A stretch of 64,000 nucleotides of DNA from Paenibacillus etheri (GTDB lineage Bacteria; Bacillota; Bacilli; Paenibacillales; Paenibacillaceae). Each line of letters opens with the position of its first letter. Position 1 is the first letter of the stretch. Below the pieces are notes generated by a model, which was not told the DNA's origin, made no database searches, and was given only the letters and a program-made list of their open reading frames with translations. The DNA lies in NCBI RefSeq assembly GCF_001012825.1, contig NZ_LCZJ02000019.1, positions 124,001-188,000 on the forward strand, in the 5' to 3' direction. Shown piece after piece: positions 44,542-52,026 of this stretch. Position numbers and translations under genes: made by a program.

Positions 44542-44643
44542 ATGGGCGAATTCGCAGGGGGATATGGTGGATTTACTTCCACAGGAGCTATTTTAGTTTT
44601 GTTTATCCTGTTGGTAATCATCACTAAAACTCTTTGTCTGTAA
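44542..44643 (+). CDS. YjcZ-type sporulation micro-protein, 33 residues
   Basis: A 33-codon gene has a perfect ribosome site (AAAGGAGG) and its own terminator. The product starts with a Gly-rich stretch (GEFAGGYGG) and ends in one hydrophobic helix (ILVLFILLVIITKT). This is the pattern of the YjcZ family of tiny membrane proteins common in spore-formers. A sporulation-type -10 sequence lies upstream. A role in spore coat or membrane is known only loosely for the family. Confidence 0.82.
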   Translation: MGEFAGGYGGFTSTGAILVLFILLVIITKTLCL

Positions 44644-44667
44644 TCCTTTAACTTCATGAATAAGGGT

Positions 44668-44701
44668 TCCGCCAGTCTATATGAACTGGCGGATTTTTTA
44701 T
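44668..44701 (+). terminator. Terminator after the YjcZ-like gene
   Basis: TCCGCCAGT pairs with ACTGGCGGA and a six-base T tract follows. Confidence 0.88.
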
Positions 44702-44828
44702 GCCCGGATATGACATTAAAGATTGGGGGATTTGCATGTGACTTACTATATAGAAAATAATTTTATAACAAAATATATTTACAGTGTTCAATGATTAAAC
44801 GATGTTCAAATTATAAGGAGACGTCAAG

Positions 44829-45476
44829 ATGACTAGAGAACAACGGCAAATGCTCGAACGTGAGGAAATGAAGAGGAAAATATTAGAGGCTGCGGCTTTG
44901 TTGATTACAAAAGACGGTATTGAAAAACTGTCCATACGCAAAATTGCAGAGAAAATCGAGTATTCTCCGGGAATTATTTATCATTATTTTCAGGGGAAAG
45001 ATGAAATTGTAGTGAGATATTTGCAACAGAAATATACAGATATGGTTGCCGGGCTTCAGTCCGTACAACGAAAGGTAGAGCATGAACTGCCACCAGAGAC
45101 GCTTTTAAGACAATCGCTTGAGCAATGGATCAGGATGACTCTTTCCACAAGTGTAGAGTACCGTAATGTAATGTTGAACGATACACCGGCTGTCCTTAGT
45201 TACACAGCTGTTCTATTCAAGGGAGCTGCTCAGGAGCGTAAAGCGATTGGTATGCTCTGCCAATGTCTATCTAGGTTTGAATCGAAAGAACTCCGTAAGG
45301 AATCTTCGCTAGAGCTCACTGCTCAAGTGATATGGAGCGCTGCGTTCGGTTTAATTATGCGTTTGATTGTGGAAAAGGATTTGCCTGAAGAACAGGTGGA
45401 AGCACTGATTTCTTGTTATTTGGATTCGATGATTTCAATAGCAACTAGGAATGTACGTGAACCTTTAACACAGTAG
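44829..45476 (+). CDS. TetR/AcrR-family transcriptional regulator
   Basis: The N-terminal HTH (about residues 15-60) reads ILEAAALLITKDGIEKLSIR and IAEKIEYSPGIIYHYFQGKD, a clear TetR DNA-binding domain. The C-terminal ~140 residues form the ligand-binding and dimer part, with no recognisable ligand motif. At 215 residues it has family length. AAGGAG precedes the ATG. It lies 27 bases upstream of a flavodoxin-domain gene and probably controls that two-gene operon. Confidence 0.92.
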   Translation: MTREQRQMLEREEMKRKILEAAALLITKDGIEKLSIRKIAEKIEYSPGIIYHYFQGKDEIVVRYLQQKYTDMVAGLQSVQRKVEHELPPETLLRQSLEQWIRMTLSTSVEYRNVMLNDTPAVLSYTAVLFKGAAQERKAIGMLCQCLSRFESKELRKESSLELTAQVIWSAAFGLIMRLIVEKDLPEEQVEALISCYLDSMISIATRNVREPLTQ

Positions 45477-45503
45477 GAAGATCAGAACGTAGGAGGGATT
45501 AGA

Positions 45504-45983
45504 ATGAAGACTATTATTATTTATACTTCTAAATATGGATGTACGGAGAAAGCTGCTTATTTATTAAAAAATCAGTTGGGCGATGAGACTGAGGTAGTCA
45601 ATTTAATGCTTGCCAAAGAGCCGACCTTAGAACGATATGATACGGTTATCTTAGGTGGATCTATTTATTATGGGAAAATACAGAAGCAAATGACGGCGTT
45701 TACTTCAAAATATATAAATGAACTAGATAAAAAGCGCGTTGGATTGTTTATTTGTGCAGGAGCGAAGGGGGAGGAAGCCACACAGGAATTGAAATCTTCT
45801 TTTCCAGAGAAGCTGTATAACCAATCAATTACAAAAGAAGTGTTCGGAGATGAGATTTATGAAGAGAAGATGACTGTATTAGACCGATTGGTTCTGCGAG
45901 TGGTAAAAGGGAAAAATAAGAGTGTAAATGGATTATCCCAAGAGGCAATAGAGCGTTTTGCACTTGCGTTGAAGAAGCGGTGA
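45504..45983 (+). CDS. Flavodoxin-domain protein (HemG-like)
   Basis: This 159-residue FMN-binding flavodoxin-fold protein begins with TIIIYTSKYGCTEKAA, where TSKYGCT is the phosphate-binding loop, and has VILGGSIYYGKIQKQM as the second FMN loop. The layout matches flavodoxin-like proteins related to menaquinone-dependent protoporphyrinogen oxidase HemG. AGGAGGG precedes the ATG. It is co-directional with, and 27 bases after, a TetR regulator gene. A redox stress role is possible; the electron partner is unknown. Confidence 0.87.
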   Translation: MKTIIIYTSKYGCTEKAAYLLKNQLGDETEVVNLMLAKEPTLERYDTVILGGSIYYGKIQKQMTAFTSKYINELDKKRVGLFICAGAKGEEATQELKSSFPEKLYNQSITKEVFGDEIYEEKMTVLDRLVLRVVKGKNKSVNGLSQEAIERFALALKKR

Positions 45984-46010
45984 GAGAGGGCGGAAAAATG
46001 GATTTTTTGA

Positions 46011-46044
46011 ATTGGTTAACATAATTATGATTATGTTAACCAAT
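46011..46044. repeat. GTTAACATAA palindrome family, copy 3 (longest)
   Basis: ATTGGTTAACATAAT and ATTATGTTAACCAAT are perfect 15-bp arms around the 4-base loop TATG. It begins 28 bases after the flavodoxin gene. It has no T tract, so it is not a standard terminator. Confidence 0.85.
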
Positions 46045-46276
46045 TCCGAATATCTAATAACAATTTTCATAAGTTCAGTGAGTGGGGCTAGCCCCACAAT
46101 ATTTGCTAGGGGGATTACCACTGTTGAGAATTGCCACCGGACGATTAGTTTATCCGCTGATTAATCTACCTAATTTCATTGTAACCTCTCCAGCATCCTA
46201 GTGAAATAACAGCTATTAATGAACAAGAACTAAGGATAGCTTATAATAAAGGACCATATTCTCACATTTTTATGTA

Positions 46277-46305
46277 ATTTCATCATATGAAAAATTCACA
46301 ACAGA
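46277..46305. repeat. 29-base repeat in a convergent spacer, copy 2
   Basis: It matches 42416-42444 at 27 of 29 positions and has the same setting between convergent genes. Confidence 0.65.
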
Positions 46306-46411
46306 TAAATCAAAATCCAATACTCACCCCAGCCACTATACATAAATTATATACATCGCCTTCCCCTACAATTTAACCCCTTGAAAAAGGATTTAACAGC
46401 TCTTGATCCAT

Positions 46412-47347
46412 TTATACAAGCTTTTTTTCAATTATAATAGCTAGTTTTATAGCTTGTATGGCATGATCTAACTCGATTATTGATGAACTACCATCCTCTA
46501 AGCATTGAAGTGCATGCTCCATACTTTTTTCATAGGGATTAGCTGGATCTAACAAAACTTCTTGTTTACCTGAAGAGGTGTATTCAATTATTGAGCTTTC
46601 GACAGATCCATTCATGTTGTCACTTTCTTGATAGACGAGCTTGCCTTGTTCAAAATAAGCCTCATAACCTACCGTAAAAGGATAAGAAACCGGCATTTGT
46701 GAAGAAACAACGATCTCTGCTGATACATTAGGTTGTTGAAAAATTGTACGAACTAAGGCTTGAGTACTTTTACCACCATCAGTTCCCCAAACCGAGTGCG
46801 GCTCCATAGGCCCCAGCATCCAAGTCACAAAATCCAATTCGTGAATCATCAGATTTGTAGCGATGGCGTGTAGACCGAGGTCACCCCATAAGGGAGGCGT
46901 TTCTCTTTTTAAGGTAAGAGATAAGAGCTTTCCGTATTTCTTATTATGGGTCGCTTCATATAGATATTTGTACGCAGGATCGAATTTAATAAACTGGTTG
47001 ACGAGAACTCGTGAATCATACAATTGTTCAGCTTCCTTCATCGCCAGAGCATCTTCTAAGTTGTAGCAAACCGGTGTCTCACAGAATACATGTTTTCCAT
47101 TCTTAAGCGCGTCGACAGCATACTGCCTATGTAAAAAAGAGGGCAAGCAGATATCAATCACATCGATGGTGGAATCAAGCATAATATCGTCAATATTAGT
47201 TGTTATCTCAACGCCTAAAGATTGTTTTAGCTCCTGCAGCTTAGCCTCGTTCCGACCAAAGATAATTACTTTGTCTACGCGATCCATGGTCGTCCATAAC
47301 TGCGCATGATAAGCTCCGAACCCAGTTCCCAATACGCCTATATTCAT
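46412..47347 (-). CDS. Gfo/Idh/MocA-family oxidoreductase with atypical EKP motif
   Basis: This 311-residue NAD(P)-dependent sugar or polyol dehydrogenase-like protein has the N-terminal Rossmann motif VLGTGFGAYHAQLW and the family C-terminal alpha/beta domain with LMIHELDFVTWML. The usual catalytic-site motif EKP reads CETPVCYN here, so the conserved Lys is replaced by Thr. That may alter or abolish dehydrogenase chemistry. AAAGGAGC precedes the ATG. It diverges from a WYL-domain regulator that may control it. Confidence 0.86.
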   Translation of the reverse strand: MNIGVLGTGFGAYHAQLWTTMDRVDKVIIFGRNEAKLQELKQSLGVEITTNIDDIMLDSTIDVIDICLPSFLHRQYAVDALKNGKHVFCETPVCYNLEDALAMKEAEQLYDSRVLVNQFIKFDPAYKYLYEATHNKKYGKLLSLTLKRETPPLWGDLGLHAIATNLMIHELDFVTWMLGPMEPHSVWGTDGGKSTQALVRTIFQQPNVSAEIVVSSQMPVSYPFTVGYEAYFEQGKLVYQESDNMNGSVESSIIEYTSSGKQEVLLDPANPYEKSMEHALQCLEDGSSSIIELDHAIQAIKLAIIIEKKLV

Positions 47348-47392
47348 GTGTATCAGCTCCTTTAATGTAATGAACTAATCATAACCTTCTAT

Positions 47393-47422
47393 TGTTGACA
47401 ACAGCTTGGCAAGAATTATGAT
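47393..47422 (+). promoter_or_regulatory. WYL regulator promoter with inverted-repeat operator candidate
   Basis: A perfect TTGACA (47395-47400) and TATGAT (47417-47422) are separated by 16 bases. The -35 box is embedded in TGTTGACAACA (47393-47403), a perfect inverted repeat with a 1-base centre, suited to autoregulation or control of the divergent oxidoreductase gene. Confidence 0.55.
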
Positions 47423-47458
47423 GTATACTATAAAAAATGAAAAACTTGGAGGCTCCCC

Positions 47459-48415
47459 ATGCGCTTGCATCGTTTGATTGCAATTTTATTATTAGTGGAA
47501 TCAAGAGGAAAGATGAAGGCCAATGACCTAGCTCAAGCCTTGGAAACTTCCGTACGTTCTATCTATAGAGACATTGATGTATTAGCTGAAGCAGGAATAC
47601 CTCTGTTATCCACGCCGGGACCGAATGGTGGCATCTCCTTAATGGAGGGTTACACAGTTCACCTAAATCAGCTTCATGGGGAAGATGTAATCAATCTATA
47701 TCTAACGGGAATGGGGATCACTACTGGTAGTCATACTCATTCCGGATTAAAGCTAAAGACAACCCTGCTAAAATTAGAAAAAACATTACCCGCTTCCTAT
47801 AAGACGGATATCGAGAAGGCTCAAAGACGTTTTTATTTTGATGATACGCCTTGGTGGACAGAACGCTTAGAGATTCCTTGTCTGGAATCGATTCGAACTG
47901 CCGTTTGGCGATCTCATAAACTATGGATTGAGTACCACAAGATTAACGGAGTCATTTCGACTAGGAAATTACAGCCCTATGGTCTAGTTGTGAAAAAGGA
48001 AGAGTGGTATCTTATTGCCTACTGTGAAGAAGCTGAGCAAATCCGCACGTTTAAATGTGAGCGAATCGCCTCTACACAGCTCATAGACGAAGAGTATGCT
48101 ATCCCTCAGAACTTTTCATTAGAAAGGCACTGGAAGCAGCAGGAGAGGGAATTTAAGCAAGCTTGTAAAGAGGAAGAGATCTACCCGGTATTGATTAGAA
48201 CGGAAAAGAGTAGAGAGGCTTTCCTACACGGGGTGGAGATCATGAATAGGGTAGAGGAAGGAGATCTAATAACTCTTACTGTAAATATGTATAGCTATGA
48301 TAGTGCATGTACGAATGTATGGGGGATACTTGGACAAGCCGAGATTGTGGAACCTTTGAAATTGAGACAATATGTGAAAGAACAGGTAAATTTGCTACAG
48401 GGAATATATATTTAG
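47459..48415 (+). CDS. HTH and WYL-domain transcriptional regulator (YafY/YobV type)
   Basis: The N-terminal HTH-11 domain (about residues 1-60; LHRLIAILLLVESRGKMKAND) is followed by the WYL domain (about 140-215; HKLWIEYHKINGVISTRKLQ, LVVKKEEWYLIAYCEE) and a WCX C-terminal extension, 318 residues in all. WYL domains bind nucleic acid or small ligands and occur in one-component regulators. GGAGGC precedes the ATG. It diverges from the Gfo/Idh-type gene, and an inverted repeat overlaps its -35 box. Confidence 0.9.
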   Translation: MRLHRLIAILLLVESRGKMKANDLAQALETSVRSIYRDIDVLAEAGIPLLSTPGPNGGISLMEGYTVHLNQLHGEDVINLYLTGMGITTGSHTHSGLKLKTTLLKLEKTLPASYKTDIEKAQRRFYFDDTPWWTERLEIPCLESIRTAVWRSHKLWIEYHKINGVISTRKLQPYGLVVKKEEWYLIAYCEEAEQIRTFKCERIASTQLIDEEYAIPQNFSLERHWKQQEREFKQACKEEEIYPVLIRTEKSREAFLHGVEIMNRVEEGDLITLTVNMYSYDSACTNVWGILGQAEIVEPLKLRQYVKEQVNLLQGIYI

Positions 48416-48434
48416 CATAATCTTTTATGAAAAA

Positions 48435-48474
48435 GGGACCGTCTCGATTGCAAGTTCTGCAATGAAACGGCCCC
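48435..48474. terminator. Bidirectional hairpin between the WYL and MFS genes
   Basis: GGGACCGT...ATTGCA pairs with TGCAAT...ACGGCCCC with two mismatches. On the minus strand it is followed by CCTTTTTC, so it probably ends the MFS transcript and may also stop the regulator transcript. Confidence 0.6.
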
Positions 48475-48507
48475 GCTCTTCACGTGAATAGGTTAATTTA
48501 TTCGGAT

Positions 48508-48535
48508 AGTTTACATAATAATTAATATGTTAACT
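48508..48535. repeat. GTTAACATAA palindrome family, copy 4
   Basis: AGTTTACAT and ATGTTAACT are 9-bp arms with one mismatch around a 10-base AT spacer, 93 bases after the WYL gene and between convergent genes. Confidence 0.65.
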
Positions 48536-48583
48536 TTAATCAGATTGCGCCAAAATGCCCCATAGATTTAATGAATTAGCCAT

Positions 48584-49819
48584 TTATGCATTAGTATCTA
48601 CGCCAAGAGATAACTTCTCTCTGGCAGTAAGCCTCTTATGCGCTACGATTAGAAAAGGAAGACCTATAGCCGTGGTTAAAGCGAGTGGCAGGAAGATCGT
48701 AAGGCCATTCTGAGCTCCATAATGATCTAGCAATACACCGCCAAAGATAGGCGCGATTACACTTCCCAAATTGTTAAAGCCAATCGTTCCAAAGTAGGTA
48801 CCCTTCATTTCTGGCTTCGCGATCCGATCAATTAACATATCCATCATCGTAAAGAGCAGAACTTCCCCTATCGTAAACAGAACCACACTGAACATAAGAA
48901 GGGCTACACCGTCTGCTAAACCTACTAAGAGAAGACTAAAAGCAACGCAGATATTTCCGAGAATCAATGGAACAATCGGTGAGAATTTGCTAGCAGTACG
49001 TACGATAGGATACTGTACTACGAGCACTGTGATGGCATTGAGCGACAACATATAAGAAAATAATTGCCCGCCATTTGTGAAATGGGTGTTCATTGCTAAA
49101 TACTGCGCCATAGTTGAGCCAAAATGCCCGTATCCTAGTACACAAAAGATAGTACCGAGTAGAACTGGCAAGAATACACGGTCTCTGCCGGTTGTTGCCA
49201 AGGCTTCAAGTAAACGTGGTGGTTCAGCTGAAGTATGACTCTCCATGGTTGAACGATGCAATTTAAATTGCACGAATAACACAAGCCCGTATGCAACATA
49301 TACAATTCCAGCGATCATAAAGGGAAATGTAGATTCGGCAGAACCGAGCTGCACTCCAATAATCGGACCAAAGACAACACCAAGGTTAATTGCAGCGTAT
49401 CTAAGATTGAATACAAGCAGCTTACTTTCAGCTGGTGTAATGTCGGATAAAAGTGCCCGTGATGTGGGCTCAAATACGGATCTGCATAATCCGTTCAGGG
49501 TGTTGACCAGGAAGAACACCCACAGATGTTGTGCAACAGAGAATCCGAAGAATACTGCCGCCCAGCCAAATACGGAGATTAACATGACGATTTTCCGGCC
49601 TACAATATCCGAGATATATCCTCCGTAGAAGCTGGCCATTACGCCCGCCAGCGAGCTGACGGCTACCGTAATCCCTGTTTGGGTGGGGGTAGCTCCAAGA
49701 ACTTGGGTTAAATAGATGGATAAGAACGGAATACTCATTGAAGTTACCAAACGTCCGAACATCGTACCGACAATGATAGTCCAAGCTAGTGGGTGAATAT
49801 GCCTTAGATGCTGATTCAT
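48584..49819 (-). CDS. Major facilitator superfamily transporter (multidrug/sugar-efflux type)
   Basis: This 411-residue, 12-helix protein has the MFS motif GGYISDIVGRKIVM between helices 2 and 3 and SIPFLSIYLTQVLGATPTQTG in the first periplasmic loop, resembling MdtH/YttB-type exporters. AGGAGA lies upstream of the ATG. It diverges from an SgrR-type regulator whose ligand domain resembles oligopeptide-binding proteins. In E. coli the sgrR locus is next to the sugar-efflux gene setA, so a parallel regulator-exporter pair is plausible. Substrate unknown. Confidence 0.9.
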   Translation of the reverse strand: MNQHLRHIHPLAWTIIVGTMFGRLVTSMSIPFLSIYLTQVLGATPTQTGITVAVSSLAGVMASFYGGYISDIVGRKIVMLISVFGWAAVFFGFSVAQHLWVFFLVNTLNGLCRSVFEPTSRALLSDITPAESKLLVFNLRYAAINLGVVFGPIIGVQLGSAESTFPFMIAGIVYVAYGLVLFVQFKLHRSTMESHTSAEPPRLLEALATTGRDRVFLPVLLGTIFCVLGYGHFGSTMAQYLAMNTHFTNGGQLFSYMLSLNAITVLVVQYPIVRTASKFSPIVPLILGNICVAFSLLLVGLADGVALLMFSVVLFTIGEVLLFTMMDMLIDRIAKPEMKGTYFGTIGFNNLGSVIAPIFGGVLLDHYGAQNGLTIFLPLALTTAIGLPFLIVAHKRLTAREKLSLGVDTNA

Positions 49820-49917
49820 AATTGAAAAGGTCTCCTAATCTGATAGCTATAATATAAATACTGCATATTCCTTGCTGATATATGTATAATTATAACGATA
49901 AAAGGGGGAAGTAAAAG

Positions 49918-49934
49918 TGTAAGAATTACTTACA
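49918..49934 (+). promoter_or_regulatory. Inverted repeat upstream of the SgrR-type gene
   Basis: TGTAAG-N5-CTTACA is a perfect 6-bp inverted repeat in the divergent spacer, 30 bases before the regulator start. It is a candidate operator; no experimental match is known to me. Confidence 0.4.
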
Positions 49935-49963
49935 GTGTTTCACCTTTAAAGGAGTGAACGATC

Positions 49964-51739
49964 GTGGACCATATTAGTAATCATTTTTTATGTTTAGCAA
50001 TAGCCATCCCATCCCCAATAGATATAGGGGAAGCTATTCCTGTGACTATAGATAGACTAGCTTCGATTCTGTGCTGCACTCCGCGTAACGTAAAGTTTAT
50101 TCTGCGAAAGCTTGAAGAGCAGGGTTTTATACACTGGCAGCCTGGAAGAGGGCGTGGAAATATCTCGCAGCTAACGTTTCTACGAACGATTGAAGAGGTG
50201 CTGGAGGTCAGCTTTCAGGAACTGATTGATAAGGGGAAGATTAAGGAAGCTATAGAGTTATTAAGTCGGGGTCAGGTTAGCGCCCCATTAAAGGAACGGT
50301 TATTAATGGTGTTAAATAAGCAGATGGGCTTCCGTAGTGAAACGGAGTCGACATCAGGATTGGATGTCTTGCGAATTACACGTAACCGGCATATGGAAGT
50401 GCTAGATCCAGCTTATGTATACACCGCGTTTGAATCCTATTTACTCGGCCAAATCTATAGCACATTAGTTATCTATGATGCGGCTAGTGATACCTTTCTC
50501 CCCGGACTGGCTCATATGTGGGAAGCGAATGAAGATTGCACAAGTTATATTTTTTATCTACGTAAAGGTGTACGATTCCATCACGGCAGGATTATGACCT
50601 CCAGAGACGTAAAAGAGACATTTCAGCGCCTTATAGATTTGAACAGTCCAGCGTTGAGCCTATACAAAGATATTGAACGAATAGAGCTTGAAGGAGATCA
50701 CAGGATCAGGTTTGAGCTGTCTCGTTCGAATCTCTTTTTTCTCCACATGTTCAGTTGTATTCATATGTCGATTCTTCCTTATGACGTAGATCTCGCGAAT
50801 GAGCTGAGTGGAACAGGACCCTTTCGTTTATTAGATCTAAATGAAGATGTCCTGGTCCTCGCAGCATTTGACTATTATTACGGTATTCGTCCGCTACTAG
50901 ATCGTGTGGAAATCTGGTATTTGCCAGAACAAGCTTCAAATGAAAGATTGTATGAACTGCCGGACTCCGTTCAGGAAGGTTTATTACCTAATATTATCTG
51001 TAACCACAGTATTGACTACCCTGCTTTGGGATGCCGGTATCTCTTGTTCAATTTCCATAAGGAAGGAGTTCATCAACACCAACGATTTCGGCAGGCCATT
51101 AGAATCCTTTACAGTCGAGCGGCCTTAATTAAGGAGTTAGGAGGGAATCGTAGTACCCCTGCTGACAGCTTTTTACCTTGGCAGAGCAGTAATCGAAACA
51201 TTGTTGAGCCTACCTTGGAACAAGCGAGAGAGCTTCTAGTGGCAAGTGGCTATCAGGGGGAGATCTTAACTTTAGCTACAAAAGATAAAAAAGAAGAGCG
51301 AGAAGAAGCCCTGTGGCTTCAAGCACGAGCAGCTTCAGTAGGACTGCATATTGAGCTGTGTTTTTTCAATGAGTTTAACTCAGCAGATATAAAGAACACT
51401 GCCGAAATCCTCCTTGCTGAAGAGGTTCTTGAAGATGATTGGCAATGGGGAATGGTTAACTACTTTAATAATAAACTTAATTATTTATTTTCTATGCTGA
51501 GAGACGATCAGATCTTGTTATTCTCAGATGTACTCACCGATTTCACGCAATCCCCTAAGGAAGGAAGAATTAAGTTGCTGGATCAGGCAGAAGATGTGCT
51601 TAGGGACAACTATTGGGTATTATATGGTTGTCATATGAATAAAAAAGCGCAGCTAAATCAAAGCTTGTTTGGACTTCATACCAGCTCATTTGGATTTCTG
51701 GATATCTCTAAGCTGTGGATCAAAAATACTAGTCTTTAA
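49964..51739 (+). CDS. SgrR-type regulator: HTH fused to solute-binding domain
   Basis: The N-terminal DNA-binding domain (about 1-110) has LASILCCTPRNVKFILRKLE and GFIHWQPGRGRGN, a match to SgrR_N. The remainder (about 130-590) is a cytoplasmic family-5 solute-binding (oligopeptide-type) domain, e.g. YIFYLRKGVRFHHGRIMTSR and LSGTGPFRLLDLNEDVLVL. Such proteins sense a small ligand and regulate a neighbouring exporter. The start is GTG after AAAGGAG. E. coli SgrR acts with the sRNA SgrS, which was not recognised here. The divergent MFS gene is the likely target. Confidence 0.9.
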   Translation: MDHISNHFLCLAIAIPSPIDIGEAIPVTIDRLASILCCTPRNVKFILRKLEEQGFIHWQPGRGRGNISQLTFLRTIEEVLEVSFQELIDKGKIKEAIELLSRGQVSAPLKERLLMVLNKQMGFRSETESTSGLDVLRITRNRHMEVLDPAYVYTAFESYLLGQIYSTLVIYDAASDTFLPGLAHMWEANEDCTSYIFYLRKGVRFHHGRIMTSRDVKETFQRLIDLNSPALSLYKDIERIELEGDHRIRFELSRSNLFFLHMFSCIHMSILPYDVDLANELSGTGPFRLLDLNEDVLVLAAFDYYYGIRPLLDRVEIWYLPEQASNERLYELPDSVQEGLLPNIICNHSIDYPALGCRYLLFNFHKEGVHQHQRFRQAIRILYSRAALIKELGGNRSTPADSFLPWQSSNRNIVEPTLEQARELLVASGYQGEILTLATKDKKEEREEALWLQARAASVGLHIELCFFNEFNSADIKNTAEILLAEEVLEDDWQWGMVNYFNNKLNYLFSMLRDDQILLFSDVLTDFTQSPKEGRIKLLDQAEDVLRDNYWVLYGCHMNKKAQLNQSLFGLHTSSFGFLDISKLWIKNTSL

Positions 51740-51884
51740 GGAAAGTCCCCTAAATACTGTTATACAGGAATGGTTTCTTTTGATATACTTTCCAGGGAGG
51801 CTGTATCGATAAATTATCGAATGGTGCTCTAATAGGTTTTAATAAATGAATAGTAATTAACTTGTAGCCATGGAGGTGAACTCG

Positions 51885-51938
51885 TTGGATTTTGCTCAGA
51901 TCCGTAAGGACCGAGACAAAAGAACGGTCGATACTTGA
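51885..51938 (+). CDS. Possible 17-codon leader peptide before panE
   Basis: A TTG-start frame of 17 codons (MDFAQIRKDRDKRTVDT) is preceded by TGGAGGTGAACTCG, a near-perfect ribosome site with correct spacing. It is strongly charged with several Arg, Asp and Lys. A hairpin with a T tract follows 18 bases after its stop. The layout resembles a translation-coupled attenuator, but the peptide resembles nothing known to me. It could also be a chance frame behind a ribosome-like sequence. Confidence 0.4.
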   Translation: MDFAQIRKDRDKRTVDT

Positions 51939-51956
51939 CTCTTTTTTTGCCTTTCG

Positions 51957-51989
51957 GACCTGTTTAGCAAATAGCTAAAAGGTCTTTTT
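51957..51989 (+). terminator. Hairpin with T tract upstream of panE
   Basis: GACCTGTTTAGC pairs with GCTAAAAGGTC with one bulge, then TTTTT. AGGACC within the leader ORF (51907-51912) could pair instead with GGTCTT of this hairpin, allowing an antiterminator. It lies 38 bases before the panE start, so it may be a regulatory attenuator. Confidence 0.6.
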
Positions 51990-52026
51990 GTTTGTTCAAA
52001 TTAAGGGAAAAGAAAGGGAGACTATC

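Larger units (their letters stand above)
45984..46411. other. 428-base convergent spacer without genes
   Basis: The gap holds the best copy of the GTTAACATAA palindrome (46011-46044), a separate perfect 16-bp palindrome GTGGGGCTAGCCCCAC (46082-46097), and a copy of the 29-base repeat (46277-46305). No frame with a ribosome site was seen. The spacer is rich in symmetric sequence for its size. Confidence 0.6.
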
